Of a stretch of 64,000 nt of DNA, positions 43,409 through 53,162 are shown in pieces; within the stretch, counting starts at the first letter, position 1; each line of letters starts with the position of its first letter. A model generated the notes under the pieces. The model did not search any database. It had not been told where the DNA came from and saw only the letters and a program-made list of their open reading frames with translations. Made by a program: the position numbers and the translations under genes. Source of the stretch: Arenibacter sp041392165 (GTDB lineage: Bacteria; Bacteroidota; Bacteroidia; Flavobacteriales; Flavobacteriaceae); NCBI GenBank assembly GCA_041392165.1, contig JAWKMN010000005.1, positions 1 through 64,000 on the forward strand. The letters are read 5' to 3'.

Positions 43409-44155
43409 ATGAAAGTAATATATCTTTTAACCCTTGTTTTCCTGATGGTTTCATGCAAGGAGAAATTGCCAACAAGCCTTACTGCCCAAGAGATAGTGGA
43501 TAAATCCATTTTGGTGAGTGGAGGAGAACGTTATAAAACCCATGATATAAGCTATAAATTCAGGAATTATGAATATGCCTCTGAATGGAATGACGGAAAA
43601 AGGGTTTTAAAACGGATAAGAAGAACCGACTCCACCAAGGTAGTAGATGTGAAAGGTAGCCGAGGCTTCAATAGATATGTCAATGATAGCTTGGTGCCCC
43701 TAAAGGATTCCATTGCCGATTTGTACGCAAATTCCGTGAATTCCGTACATTATTTTGCTTATTTGCCGTATGGGCTCAACGATCGGGCGGTCAATAAGGA
43801 ATTATTGGGCGAAGCCACCATAAGGGGCAAGGAATATTATAAGATAAAGGTAACTTTTGATCGGCAGGGTGGAGGAAAGGATTATGAGGATATTTATTTG
43901 TACTGGTTTGACAAAGAGACCTTTAAGCCGGATTACCTAGCGTATAAGTTTTATGTGGACGGAGGTGGAATCCGCTTTAGGGCCGCATATAACGAGCGTT
44001 TTGTAGGAGGTATCCGTTTTGTGGATTATGAAAATTATGGGGCTTCCCTGGACGAGACTTCATTTTATGGTGTGGAAGTACTTTTTGAAAGAAACGAATT
44101 AAAATTATTGTCCAAAATAGTATTGGAAGATATTTCTGTGAAAGCTTCCAATTAG
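43409..44155 (+). CDS. Lipoprotein of unknown function (DUF6503-like)
   Basis: 248 residues starting with a clear lipoprotein signal 'IYLLTLVFLMVSCKEK' (lipid Cys near residue 16). The rest is a beta-rich fold resembling the outer-membrane lipoprotein sorting type ('DISYKFRNYEYASEW', 'YYKIKVTFDRQGGGKDYEDI'), which I recall as DUF6503 in Flavobacteriia. No enzymatic motif is visible. It is divergent from smpB and isolated by spacing. Confidence 0.78.
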   Translation: MKVIYLLTLVFLMVSCKEKLPTSLTAQEIVDKSILVSGGERYKTHDISYKFRNYEYASEWNDGKRVLKRIRRTDSTKVVDVKGSRGFNRYVNDSLVPLKDSIADLYANSVNSVHYFAYLPYGLNDRAVNKELLGEATIRGKEYYKIKVTFDRQGGGKDYEDIYLYWFDKETFKPDYLAYKFYVDGGGIRFRAAYNERFVGGIRFVDYENYGASLDETSFYGVEVLFERNELKLLSKIVLEDISVKASN

Positions 44156-44313
44156 GACCTGTAAGTACTTCTGGAAAAGATGGCTTTTCAGGATATATAT
44201 AGACCGTCAAGGTATTTTTAGCAATTTTGGTAGGGCCTAATGTGGGAGAACTAACGAAGAGAGGTGGAAAATAGCCCCAAGAAGGTGTTTTGAGGGTGTA
44301 GTGTTAACAGGTC

Positions 44314-44845
44314 CTAATCCATTTTTAACCTAATATCCGTGGCCTTTCCATTTATGATCCGGACAATAAAAAGACTGCTATTGTCATAATCATCCATTTC
44401 AACATATTTTTCTTCCCCCAACATGAGATTAACAAACTCTGGAGTAGTATTGCTATGGCCAACAATAAGAACGTTTTTGCCCAGATTTAGACTTTTAAAC
44501 CCCTCAATATTGATGGCCCTGGGGTCGTAGTATTGGGGGGTAATTTCTTTTTTTACGGATGTAGGAGCGGCGGTCATTGCGGTTCTTTCAAAATCGGTAA
44601 TATAAATGGCATCAAGGGCAACGGGGTCGAATACTTCGGCCCAGCGTATGGCCCGTCCCAGTCCGTCCTGATTTAATTCCGGATCCACGTTCTCCGGATC
44701 GCTACGATCTTTTTCGGCATGTCGTATAAAATAAAAAGTGGAAATAGAATCTTCTGCAATTTCCAAGGGTAACTTCGGATCCTCCTTACAGGAAATAGCT
44801 ACCAATGGTTAAGGAAAGTATCAATACCAGTTTTATACGTTTCAT
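44314..44845 (-). CDS. Histidine phosphatase (SixA-like) lipoprotein, leader frameshifted
   Basis: Phosphoglycerate mutase-fold phosphatase, with the catalytic His in 'FYFIRHAEKDRSDPEN' and the second His in 'LIVGHSNTTPEFVN'. The mature frame opens at a TTG at 44805 and gives 163 residues. An in-frame TAA stands just upstream. In another frame, the ATG at 44845 begins 'KRIKLVLILSLT', which would continue to 'LVAISCKED', a perfect lipoprotein signal, if one base were removed near 44804-44807. So the gene probably starts at 44845 with a 1-bp insertion. The substrate is unknown. Confidence 0.8.
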
Positions 44846-44941
44846 GGTCAATTCTATTTTTGATGTTTGGTATTCCTTGTAATGTAACTAAAATTACAGT
44901 AAAATAGTATGTAGTACCCGTAGTTTTTTGTTCTTTTGCAT

Positions 44942-46551
44942 ATGGATAAAAAGTACGCTGTTTATACTATTTTGCTGGCGGTATTGTTTTCACATGCCCA
45001 AGAAGTTGTGCTGCCAACCGACTTGAGGCAGCATAATTTGACCGAATTTAACGCGAGTTTGTTTAATCCGGTCTTTTCACTGGACAGGAACAATCCCGAG
45101 TCCATTGCCTGGTGGTCCAGGTATCAGTGGCAGACCATAGATGGCGACCCGACTACCATTTTTTTAAATTATTCCAGAAAAGTAAACGCCCGGTCCTCTA
45201 TTGGCGCCGGTTTTATGCAAAATAATACAGGGGTGTTTTTAAATACCGGTGGCGTACTCAACTATGCACATGTCTTTAACTTGGGCAATAATATGCAATT
45301 GTCCCTTGGTTTGAACGTTTTTGGTTTTAATAGTGAAATTGCAGATGATAGGTATAATCCGGACCCTGAAATTTCATTGCCCCAATTGGAATTGTCCAAA
45401 AATGCATTTATCATGCAGTTTGCACCTGGCGTCCGATTTTCCATTGATGGATTTGGTGTGGGTTTTACGGCAGAAAATCTGTTTGATTATAATTTCTCCA
45501 CAAATGAAGGTGTTTCCCATTCCGATGAAAAAATTTATTTGGGAATGATGGATTATCGATTGCCCATTACCCTGTTCACCGGCGTGGACAATGCATATCT
45601 CCTTCCTATGCTGTATGTTAAATCTGTGCCTTATGGGGATACGCAAGTGGGGCTAAATGCGTTATTATCCTCCAACAAATTTTGGCTGCAAGGGGGTATA
45701 ATACTTTCTATGGTGTATCGGCCGGTCTGGGCGGTAGATTTTTTAAGCACTTATCATTGGGTGGGCTTATAGAATATGGTTTGGACGGGGATGTTAGGGA
45801 TCAGGATCCCACCTTTGAAATAATTGCTGCCTATACATTGGGCAGTCCAGATACCCGTAAAAAGGTAGTTGGTTTTGATGTGGATGAGGAACCAATGGAA
45901 TTAAAAGAACCGGAGGAGGTTGTTCCAATGAAAGATGCGGATCGTTTGGCAGAGGAAGCGAAAATTCAGAAAGAACTGAGCAAGTCGGAAGCCTTGGCCG
46001 AGAAAAAAGCATTGAAAAAGGCCAAAAAGGAAAAACGGGTTAGGGGTAAGAAAAAGAAAGCGATTGCCGAAGAGTTAAGAGTGGCAGAAGCCTTGGCCGA
46101 GGCAAAACGGTTGAAAGAGGAACAGGAAGCCGAGGCTCTGGCAGAGGCGGTCCGGATGAAGGAACAGAAAAGATTGGACTCTATAAAAGCCGTGGAACTC
46201 GCACTGGCCAAGAAAATCCAGGAAGATCTGGATATGATTGCCGCTAGGAAGAAGGCAGGCAAGAAGGTTACTAAGGGGCATTATGAGGAAGTGGATAAAT
46301 TGGAGGGCCAGAAGGCCGGATTTTATCTTATAGGCAATGTCTATGGTACGTCCAGATATCGCGATATATTTGTGGAGAGTCTTAAAAAGAAAGGGATTGA
46401 AGCAAAATTCTTTTATTTGGACAAGACTAAATGGGATTATGTGTATTTGGAAAGGTTTGATACTCTAGGGGAAGCGGAAGCGGCAAGGGATAATAAATTT
46501 AACGGTAAATACACTGAAAGAACCTGGATATTTAGAATAATAGGAGAGTAA
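44942..46551 (+). pseudogene. PorP/SprF-family type IX secretion outer-membrane protein with C-terminal domain, frame broken by 1-bp deletion
   Basis: The signal peptide ends near 'LFSHAQE', then a beta-barrel of the PorP/SprF family ('YNTFYGVSAGLGGRFFKHLS', 'AAYTLG'). Members act in type IX secretion and gliding. The first frame stops at 45772. The second, used from 45690 on, reads to 46551. Adding one G to the G5 run at 45692-45696 joins them ('WLQGGYNTFYG'). The second part adds an Ala/Lys/Glu-rich coiled coil (about 120 residues) and a terminal fold 'GFYLIGNVYGTSRYRDIFVE' that resembles SPOR. The ATG at 44942 is preferred over TTG at 44936. No large adhesin partner lies nearby. Confidence 0.85.
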
Positions 46552-46561
46552 GGTTAGACAA

Positions 46562-47158
46562 TTACTTTTTTATTTCATGAACTATTAATTGGTCCAGGTA
46601 GGTCACCGTATTCAGCAAGTATTTTCTATCACCCGTAATAGTGGCCATGGCTACAGCTCCTTGGATCATGGTGTATAGTTGTTTAGAAAACTGTAGTGGT
46701 GTTACGGGCAGTCTAAGCTCATTGTTGTTAAGTCCGTTTTCCAGGACCAGGGCAATTTTTCCCTCAATGGTCTTTATGGTCTCCCTAGTGGCGGCCAGCA
46801 GTTGGGAATTGTTGTGATTGGCGTCTATCCCTATATTTAAAATGGGGCAACCACCCAATTCCTCAATAAAAGTATCGTAATGACGGTAGAAATTGGTAAG
46901 TACAAAAAGCTTTTGAAGGGAAGTGCCACTGGAGTTTAATTTATCGTCTATTTCGGCCAAGAGCTTTTTACTGTTATATTCAAAAGCAGCGAGTGCCAAG
47001 GAATCTTTGTTTTCAAAATTCCCGTATATGGCCCCCTTGGTCAGGCCTGTTGCCTCTGTTAGGTCGCTCATGCTGGTACCTACATATCCAAGCTTGTTGA
47101 AAATGGGAGCAACAGTTTCAATAATATAGGCGGTTGTTCTCTCTGCTTTTGTAGACAT
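46562..47158 (-). CDS. TetR/AcrR-family transcriptional regulator
   Basis: 198 residues. The N-terminal helix-turn-helix reads 'GYVGTSMSDLTEATGLTKGA' followed by 'IYGNFENKDSLALAAFEY', a textbook TetR DNA-binding domain. The C-terminal ligand pocket is all-helical, with no known ligand. It is convergent with the PorP gene and stands alone; its target genes are not evident nearby. Confidence 0.95.
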   Translation of the reverse strand: MSTKAERTTAYIIETVAPIFNKLGYVGTSMSDLTEATGLTKGAIYGNFENKDSLALAAFEYNSKKLLAEIDDKLNSSGTSLQKLFVLTNFYRHYDTFIEELGGCPILNIGIDANHNNSQLLAATRETIKTIEGKIALVLENGLNNNELRLPVTPLQFSKQLYTMIQGAVAMATITGDRKYLLNTVTYLDQLIVHEIKK

Positions 47159-47216
47159 GTCCTTACAGTTTTATGCTAATATAAAAAATCTTATACTGTA
47201 TGGTATATATTGTTAA

Positions 47217-47252
47217 TAAAAAAGGGCATCCGATCATTAATGGGATGCCCTT
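47217..47252 (-). terminator. Rho-independent terminator after clpB
   Basis: Inverted repeat AAGGGCATCC/GGATGCCCTT (10 bp), 11-nt loop, followed on the minus strand by a T-rich tract. It lies 27 bp after the clpB stop. Confidence 0.88.
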
Positions 47253-47278
47253 CCTGTAATCTGTAAAAGGTATTGGTG

Positions 47279-49879
47279 TTAATTCGCCAGTTCGTTCTCA
47301 TTTCTGAATACGAGCTGGTCGTCAAAGCAGTCCATAAGAAGCATTCCCCCAGGGTGGATCTTGCCGCTTAACAATTCTTTGGAAATATTGTTCAATACTT
47401 CTTTCTGAATTACCCGTTTTATGGGTCTTGCGCCATATTGGGGGTCAAACCCTTTGTTGGCCAGGTAATCTATGGCCTCTTCGGTTGCATCTATTGTAAT
47501 TTGTTGTTTGGCCACCAACTTTTTCAACTGATCCAGTTGTAGTACCACTATCTTTTTAATGTCCTTTCTGCTTAAAGGGGTAAACATGATGATGTCGTCT
47601 ATACGGTTTAGGAACTCTGGTCTTATCGTTTTTCGTAATAGTCCCAATACTTCAACCCTGGCAGCTTCGGTAGCGCTATAGATGTCATTGTTGTCCTCAA
47701 ACTTTTCCTGAATAATATGGCTTCCCATATTACTGGTCATGATGATGATGGAATTCTTGAAATCGGCAACGCGGCCTTTGTTGTCTGTTAACCTTCCTTC
47801 ATCCAATACTTGTAAAAGGATATTAAAGGTATCCGGATGCGCTTTTTCGATCTCATCCAGCAAGACCACCGAATAAGGTCTTCTTCGTACTGCCTCGGTC
47901 AATTGACCTCCTTCGTCATAGCCAACATATCCCGGAGGTGCGCCTACTAATCTACTTACCGAATGGCGCTCTTGGTATTCGCTCATATCAATTCTGGTCA
48001 TCGCATTTTCATCATCGAATAAATAGGCTGCCAATGTTTTTGCCAATTCCGTTTTACCTACCCCTGTAGTCCCTAGGAAGAGAAAGGAACCAATGGGTCT
48101 TTTGCTGTCCTGCAATCCGGCCCTGCTTCTTCGTATGGCGTCGGAAACGGCCTGTATGGCTTCTTCCTGCCCTACCACTCGTTTGTGGAGGACGTCTTCC
48201 AGTTTTAACAACTTTTCCCTTTCACTTTGAAGCATTTTTGTAACGGGAATACCTGTCCATTTGGCTACCACTTCGGCGATGTCCTCGTTGGTCACCTCCT
48301 CCTTGATCAGGGTTTCCCCGTGTTGCTGTTCTTCCAGTTCGCTTTCCAGTTTTTTCAATCGTTCCTGGGCTTCTTTTATTTTGCCGTACCTGATTTCGGC
48401 TACTTTGCCGTAGTCCCCATTACGTTCGGCCCTTTCGGCTTCCAATTTGTAGTTTTCAATGTCGTTCTTTGTTTTTTGGATATTATCCACTACCGTTTTC
48501 TCACTCTCCCATTTGGCAAAGATTTCATTTCTGTCTTCCTTTAAATTGGCCAGGTCCACATTCAAAGCCTTTAGTTTTGAGGTGTCGTTCTCCCGCTTTA
48601 TGGCTTCAATTTCAATTTCCAATTGCATTATTTTACGATCCAACACATCCAGTTCCTCGGGTTTGGAATTTATTTCCATCCTTAGTTTGGAAGCGGCCTC
48701 ATCCATTAAGTCTATGGCTTTGTCCGGTAAAAATCTATTGGTGATGTAGCGTTGCGATAATTCAACAGCGGCAATTACGGCCTCGTCCTTGATTCTGACC
48801 TTGTGGTGGGCCTCATACTTTTCTTTAATTCCCCTAAGAATGGAGATGGCACTTTCGGTATCCGGTTCATCTACCATCACTTTTTGAAACCTTCGTTCCA
48901 GAGCTTTGTCCTTTTCAAAATATTTTTGATACTCATCCAAGGTGGTAGCACCTATGGCCCTTAGTTCTCCCCGTGCCAGGGCAGGTTTAAGGATATTGGC
49001 CGCATCCATGGCGCCCTGCCCGCCTCCGGCCCCGACAAGGGTGTGGATTTCATCAATAAAGAGCACAATGTTCCCGTCCGAAGAGGTTACTTCTTTGATA
49101 ACCGCTTTTAATCGCTCCTCAAATTCCCCTTTGTATTTGGCACCGGCAATTAGTGCGCCCATATCCAAGGAATAGATTATTTTATCCTTTAGGTTTTCGG
49201 GAATGTCGCCCTGAACAATTCTATGGGCCAAACCTTCGGCAATAGCAGTTTTGCCTACACCAGGTTCCCCGACCAACATGGGGTTGTTTTTTGTTCTACG
49301 GGACAAGATCTGTAAAACCCTCCTAATTTCTTCGTCCCTTCCAATAACGGGGTCCAATTTTCCGCTATCTGCCAGCTCATTGAGGTTTTTGGCATACTTG
49401 TTCAAGGAGTTATAGGTGTCCTCTGCACTCTGGGAAGTAACTTTGCCTCCCTTTCTCAATTCGTTTATTGCCGCTTTTAAATCTTTTTCGGTAACCCCTT
49501 GGTCCTTCATTATTTGGGCTATCTTGCTCTTGGATTTGAAAATTGCCAATAACAAATGTTCTATGGAGACGTATTCATCGGCCATTTCTTTGGCAATAAT
49601 GCTTGCATCGGTAAGGGTCTTATTGGCTTCCCTGGATAGCATGATTTCACCGCCCGAGACTTTGGGGAAATTTTCCAGTTCCTTTTCCAGAATTTGGTTC
49701 AATAAGGTAGTGTTTACATTTAATTTTTTAAGGATAAACGGAAGTACGTTCTCCTCCACCTCGGAGATGGCCTTGAAAATATGCTCGTTCTCTATTTGTT
49801 GATGGCCCAGCCCCTGCACTATTTGTTGCGCATGCTGTATGGCTTCCTGCGATTTTATGGTGAAGTTGTTAAAATTCAT
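47279..49879 (-). CDS. clpB: ATP-dependent disaggregase ClpB
   Basis: Hexameric AAA+ chaperone that rescues aggregated protein together with DnaK. 866 residues, full length. The N-domain is 1-150. Walker A 1 is 'GEPGVGKT' (204-211), with 'LDMGALIAGAKYKGEFEERL'. The middle coiled coil is at about 400-530, and Walker A 2 'GTTGVGKT' is near residue 608. 'MDEAASKLRMEINSKPEELD' marks the start of the M domain, which separates ClpB from ClpA/C. It is isolated, with its own terminator. Confidence 0.98.
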   Translation of the reverse strand: MNFNNFTIKSQEAIQHAQQIVQGLGHQQIENEHIFKAISEVEENVLPFILKKLNVNTTLLNQILEKELENFPKVSGGEIMLSREANKTLTDASIIAKEMADEYVSIEHLLLAIFKSKSKIAQIMKDQGVTEKDLKAAINELRKGGKVTSQSAEDTYNSLNKYAKNLNELADSGKLDPVIGRDEEIRRVLQILSRRTKNNPMLVGEPGVGKTAIAEGLAHRIVQGDIPENLKDKIIYSLDMGALIAGAKYKGEFEERLKAVIKEVTSSDGNIVLFIDEIHTLVGAGGGQGAMDAANILKPALARGELRAIGATTLDEYQKYFEKDKALERRFQKVMVDEPDTESAISILRGIKEKYEAHHKVRIKDEAVIAAVELSQRYITNRFLPDKAIDLMDEAASKLRMEINSKPEELDVLDRKIMQLEIEIEAIKRENDTSKLKALNVDLANLKEDRNEIFAKWESEKTVVDNIQKTKNDIENYKLEAERAERNGDYGKVAEIRYGKIKEAQERLKKLESELEEQQHGETLIKEEVTNEDIAEVVAKWTGIPVTKMLQSEREKLLKLEDVLHKRVVGQEEAIQAVSDAIRRSRAGLQDSKRPIGSFLFLGTTGVGKTELAKTLAAYLFDDENAMTRIDMSEYQERHSVSRLVGAPPGYVGYDEGGQLTEAVRRRPYSVVLLDEIEKAHPDTFNILLQVLDEGRLTDNKGRVADFKNSIIIMTSNMGSHIIQEKFEDNNDIYSATEAARVEVLGLLRKTIRPEFLNRIDDIIMFTPLSRKDIKKIVVLQLDQLKKLVAKQQITIDATEEAIDYLANKGFDPQYGARPIKRVIQKEVLNNISKELLSGKIHPGGMLLMDCFDDQLVFRNENELAN

Positions 49880-50044
49880 ATAGTTGTTTTTTTTACGTTA
49901 TTGCTTACTTTTGAAGTCTTAAAGGCAACAACCTTACCAGTATTTTTAACAAGACAAAATGTCACTTATCGTTTTAATTTTAGTGACAATAAGGCAGTTT
50001 GCAAGGTTGGCAACATTTATTGGACTTAATACTAAAATTACAAA

Positions 50045-50446
50045 ATGGGAATTCTAAAAGGACTTTTTGGAAAGGGAAATAATAGTGAAAGGGAAAAAAA
50101 AGAGACAAAGGCCGCTCCATGGGTGTCTTTGGCGTCCTCTGAACAGTTGGAGGTAATAAAAGAAAGATCCGTTGTAAAACCTCAGGTAATATTTAAGCAT
50201 TCTACCACTTGCGGTATTAGTAGAATGGTTATAAATCGGTTCAACGAAGGATATGATATACCTGTGGATAGTTTGGACCTTCATTACTTGGACCTGCACC
50301 AATATCGTTCTGTTTCCAATGAAACCAGTAAAATGTTTGGTGTTGTCCATGAGTCGCCACAGTTGCTTGTAATTAAAAATGGAACCGTGGTAGCCCATGA
50401 ATCGCACGGGGCAATTACCCAACTGGATTTGACAAAATATATATAG
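50045..50446 (+). CDS. ytxJ: YtxJ-family thiol-redox protein (bacillithiol system)
   Basis: 133 residues, a thioredoxin-like protein of the YtxJ (monothiol bacilliredoxin-like) family. The active site is the single Cys in 'FKHSTTCGISRMVINRF'. 'FGVVHESPQLLVIKNG' contains the cis-Pro typical of thioredoxin folds. Members are linked with bacillithiol, the low-molecular-weight thiol of many Bacteroidota; no bacillithiol synthesis gene is seen here. It is divergent from clpB. Confidence 0.9.
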   Translation: MGILKGLFGKGNNSEREKKETKAAPWVSLASSEQLEVIKERSVVKPQVIFKHSTTCGISRMVINRFNEGYDIPVDSLDLHYLDLHQYRSVSNETSKMFGVVHESPQLLVIKNGTVVAHESHGAITQLDLTKYI

Positions 50447-50464
50447 ACAGCTTTACTTGAAGGA

Positions 50465-51652
50465 TTAATTGAAACGATGTCTGGTGACTATACCTTTCAA
50501 TTTTGCTTTTAAATCTTCGCCTGCATCATAAACCATTTGTTCGTTGCTGGGAAAGGGGACGGCAGAAAGTTGCAATAATGGGACCATATCTTCCTCCAGG
50601 GCATTTGTATCACCGTTGTGCTTGGCATAGACATGGGTAAAGACGAATTGACTGGCCAAGGGATAGGAATTGATCTGTTGCTGACTTTGTAAATCCAAAA
50701 AGCTCACGTTTCCAACTACTTCAACCGATTTAAGCTGGGTAAATTGATAAAAATTGCATTTAACGGTTTTGAATTTGTCGATCTTTATTTTGTTGCCAAG
50801 ACTGTCTTTTAAAACTTCTCCATTGGCATTGGTGGCATATTTATAGCCATCCTTGATCTGTTTTTCCTTGGAAATCTGCTTTTCGGTAACCTGTTCCGGA
50901 CTAATATTGATGTTCTTGAACGCCACCTGCATTTCATAATCATATTTAATGTTTTCCAGGGCGTTGGTGTGGTAAACGGTCCAAAGGTCATTTAATCCGA
51001 AAGTATTGAAATTTAGCAGTTCCTGCTCCAGACGGTTGGGGACTATTTGTTCGGAATCATTGATCATTGTCACCTGAACGTAATCCAGACCCTTGTTGTG
51101 GGCTTCTTCCAGTTTACGCCCTGTATCCCTGTAATTGGGATTTATTTCGTTCAAATATGAAAATTGGTCAAATGCCTTTCTGTAATCCTCCTTGTACCGA
51201 CCAGAATTTAAGAGGGTAGAGGCATTGTTGTACAAATAGTCCGACAATTCCCGTTTGGATTTGATTATTTCCTCATCATAATCCTTAAATGCAAATCGGG
51301 CATCCCTATTTTCATCATATAGCTTTAATGGCAATAAGGGTTTTATGCGCTCTTGGATAGATCTTAGGTTTTGATATCCGTTAAAAATTATTTCATGGTT
51401 GGCCGGATTGTTGTCCTTTTTTAAGAAAGCGATCTGTTGAAGCTCACGTTCTGTGTTTTTCTTGAAAGCCTCTTCCAACATAAGGATATATGGCTGATTG
51501 GATTTTTTTGTTTTGTTTGTGGCAATATTTTGCAGGGCGGTATTTATTGCGTTACCATAATTGCCCGTATTTATGGCTTCCTGTGTTTTTTTGACCCCTC
51601 CACAAGAGATTAAAAAAAATAGCATCAGCGAGATGGGTATTATTTGTTTCAT
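50465..51652 (-). CDS. Lipoprotein of unknown function
   Basis: 395 residues from the ATG at 51652, which starts the signal 'KQIIPISLMLFFLISCGG' with lipid Cys near residue 18. A start at 51688 would add twelve residues ahead of the signal and is less likely. The mature part is mostly helical and polar ('AINTGNYGNAINTALQNIA' looks TPR-like near the start), then mixed. I do not recognise a family. It is isolated, convergent with ytxJ. Confidence 0.75.
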   Translation of the reverse strand: MKQIIPISLMLFFLISCGGVKKTQEAINTGNYGNAINTALQNIATNKTKKSNQPYILMLEEAFKKNTERELQQIAFLKKDNNPANHEIIFNGYQNLRSIQERIKPLLPLKLYDENRDARFAFKDYDEEIIKSKRELSDYLYNNASTLLNSGRYKEDYRKAFDQFSYLNEINPNYRDTGRKLEEAHNKGLDYVQVTMINDSEQIVPNRLEQELLNFNTFGLNDLWTVYHTNALENIKYDYEMQVAFKNINISPEQVTEKQISKEKQIKDGYKYATNANGEVLKDSLGNKIKIDKFKTVKCNFYQFTQLKSVEVVGNVSFLDLQSQQQINSYPLASQFVFTHVYAKHNGDTNALEEDMVPLLQLSAVPFPSNEQMVYDAGEDLKAKLKGIVTRHRFN

Positions 51653-51761
51653 GACGTTTGGTATAAGAATACTATGGACATAATTCAATAGCTATGCCAA
51701 AATAGTTCTATACACAAACGTTAAACTATTCCGTATAGTACAAACGGAGCTGTTTTTCTAC

Positions 51762-53051
51762 TTATTTCCTCTTATGCTGAAATACGGGAAGCAATTTGGT
51801 GGAGACTTCCCCAAAACCGATACGTACATTATCTTTTTTGCAATAACCGGTTATGGTTACCGTATCGTAATCTTCAATAAACTTTCTTGTGGATCCATCC
51901 TCCAAGGTCAGGGGTTTTTCTCCACGCCAGGTAAGCTCCAGCATGGAGCCATAGGTATCAGGGGTAGGGCCGGAAATGGTGCCACTGCCCATCATGTCGC
52001 CACTATTTACCTTGCAACCATTTATGGTATGGTGGGCTAGTTGTTGAGACATTGTCCAATACATATACTTAAAGTTGGAGCGGGTAACGATAGTGGCCTT
52101 GCCTCCTTCAGGTTTTATGGAAACTTCTAAATTTATATCGAAACTTTTTTTTCCTGTTTGTTGTAGATAGGGCAGGGGCCTAGGGGTCTGTACCGGACTT
52201 GCTGTCCTAAAAGGTTCTAGGGCATCCAAGGTAACTATCCATGGTGATATGGACGATGCAAAATTTTTGGCCAAAAATGGCCCTAGAGGTACGTATTCCC
52301 ATTTTTGGATATCCCTGGCGCTCCAATCGTTGAAAAGTACCATTCCAAAGATGTAATTTTCTGCTTCCTCAACAGGAATAGGTTCTCCTAAAACATTCGC
52401 GTCTGTGGTAATAAATGCCATTTCCAGTTCAAAATCCACTAATTTGGAAGGGCCAAAAACAGGCTGTTCCTCTCCTGTCGGAAGGGTCTGTCCCATGGGC
52501 CTTCTGACTGCTGTGCCGCTAGGTACTATGGAGGAGCTTCTTCCGTGATATCCTACGGGTATGTGCAACCAATTGGGAAGTAATGCATTTGCCGGATCCC
52601 TGAACATTTTGCCCACATTGGTGGCATGCTCCTTACTGGAATAAAAATCCGTGTAATCGCCAATCTGAACGGGAAGTTGCATTTCTATTTCGTCCATGGT
52701 AAAAAGAACAATGTTTTTATGTTCTTCGTTGTTCTTCAGTTCATTGTTGTTGATGTCGAATATTTCACTGATTCTATTCCGGACCAAACGCCAAGTCTTT
52801 TTGCCGTCGGAAATGAAGTCGTTCAGGGTGTCCTGTAAAAAAATATCCTCCGTTAGGGGAATATCCTTAAAATATCCCAATTGATGCAATGCCCCCAAAT
52901 CTATTGCGTAATCACCAATCCTTGAGCCTATGGTAATAATATCATCCCTGGTCAGGAAAACCCCAAAAGGAATATTCTGAATGGGAAAATCAGAATTGAT
53001 GGGTACGGGCAACCATGTTTTTTTTTCTGGAAGATTAGTTTTTAATGGCAT
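51762..53051 (-). CDS. fahA: Fumarylacetoacetase
   Basis: Hydrolyses 4-fumarylacetoacetate, the last step of tyrosine degradation. 429 residues, the usual full length, with an N-terminal SH3-like domain and the catalytic domain: 'DYTDFYSSKEHATNVGKMFR', 'PVGYHGRSSSIVPSGT', 'FELEMAFITTDANVLGEPIP' and 'MVLFNDWSARDIQKWEYVPL' hold the metal and catalytic residues. The rest of tyrosine catabolism is not in this window. Confidence 0.97.
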   Translation of the reverse strand: MPLKTNLPEKKTWLPVPINSDFPIQNIPFGVFLTRDDIITIGSRIGDYAIDLGALHQLGYFKDIPLTEDIFLQDTLNDFISDGKKTWRLVRNRISEIFDINNNELKNNEEHKNIVLFTMDEIEMQLPVQIGDYTDFYSSKEHATNVGKMFRDPANALLPNWLHIPVGYHGRSSSIVPSGTAVRRPMGQTLPTGEEQPVFGPSKLVDFELEMAFITTDANVLGEPIPVEEAENYIFGMVLFNDWSARDIQKWEYVPLGPFLAKNFASSISPWIVTLDALEPFRTASPVQTPRPLPYLQQTGKKSFDINLEVSIKPEGGKATIVTRSNFKYMYWTMSQQLAHHTINGCKVNSGDMMGSGTISGPTPDTYGSMLELTWRGEKPLTLEDGSTRKFIEDYDTVTITGYCKKDNVRIGFGEVSTKLLPVFQHKRK

Positions 53052-53128
53052 TTCGGAATTGTTAACTGGTGTTTAATAAATATCTTATCAAATATATTAT
53101 TTTCTAGCAATTAACGGTCGGCAATTCG

Positions 53129-53136
53129 TATTTTTG
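53129..53136 (+). promoter_or_regulatory. -7 box (TATTTTTG) for glyA
   Basis: Perfect TAnnTTTG match, 26 bp before the glyA ATG. The -33 part is unclear. Confidence 0.5.
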
Positions 53137-53162
53137 CACATTATTTAATAGAATATTACTTT

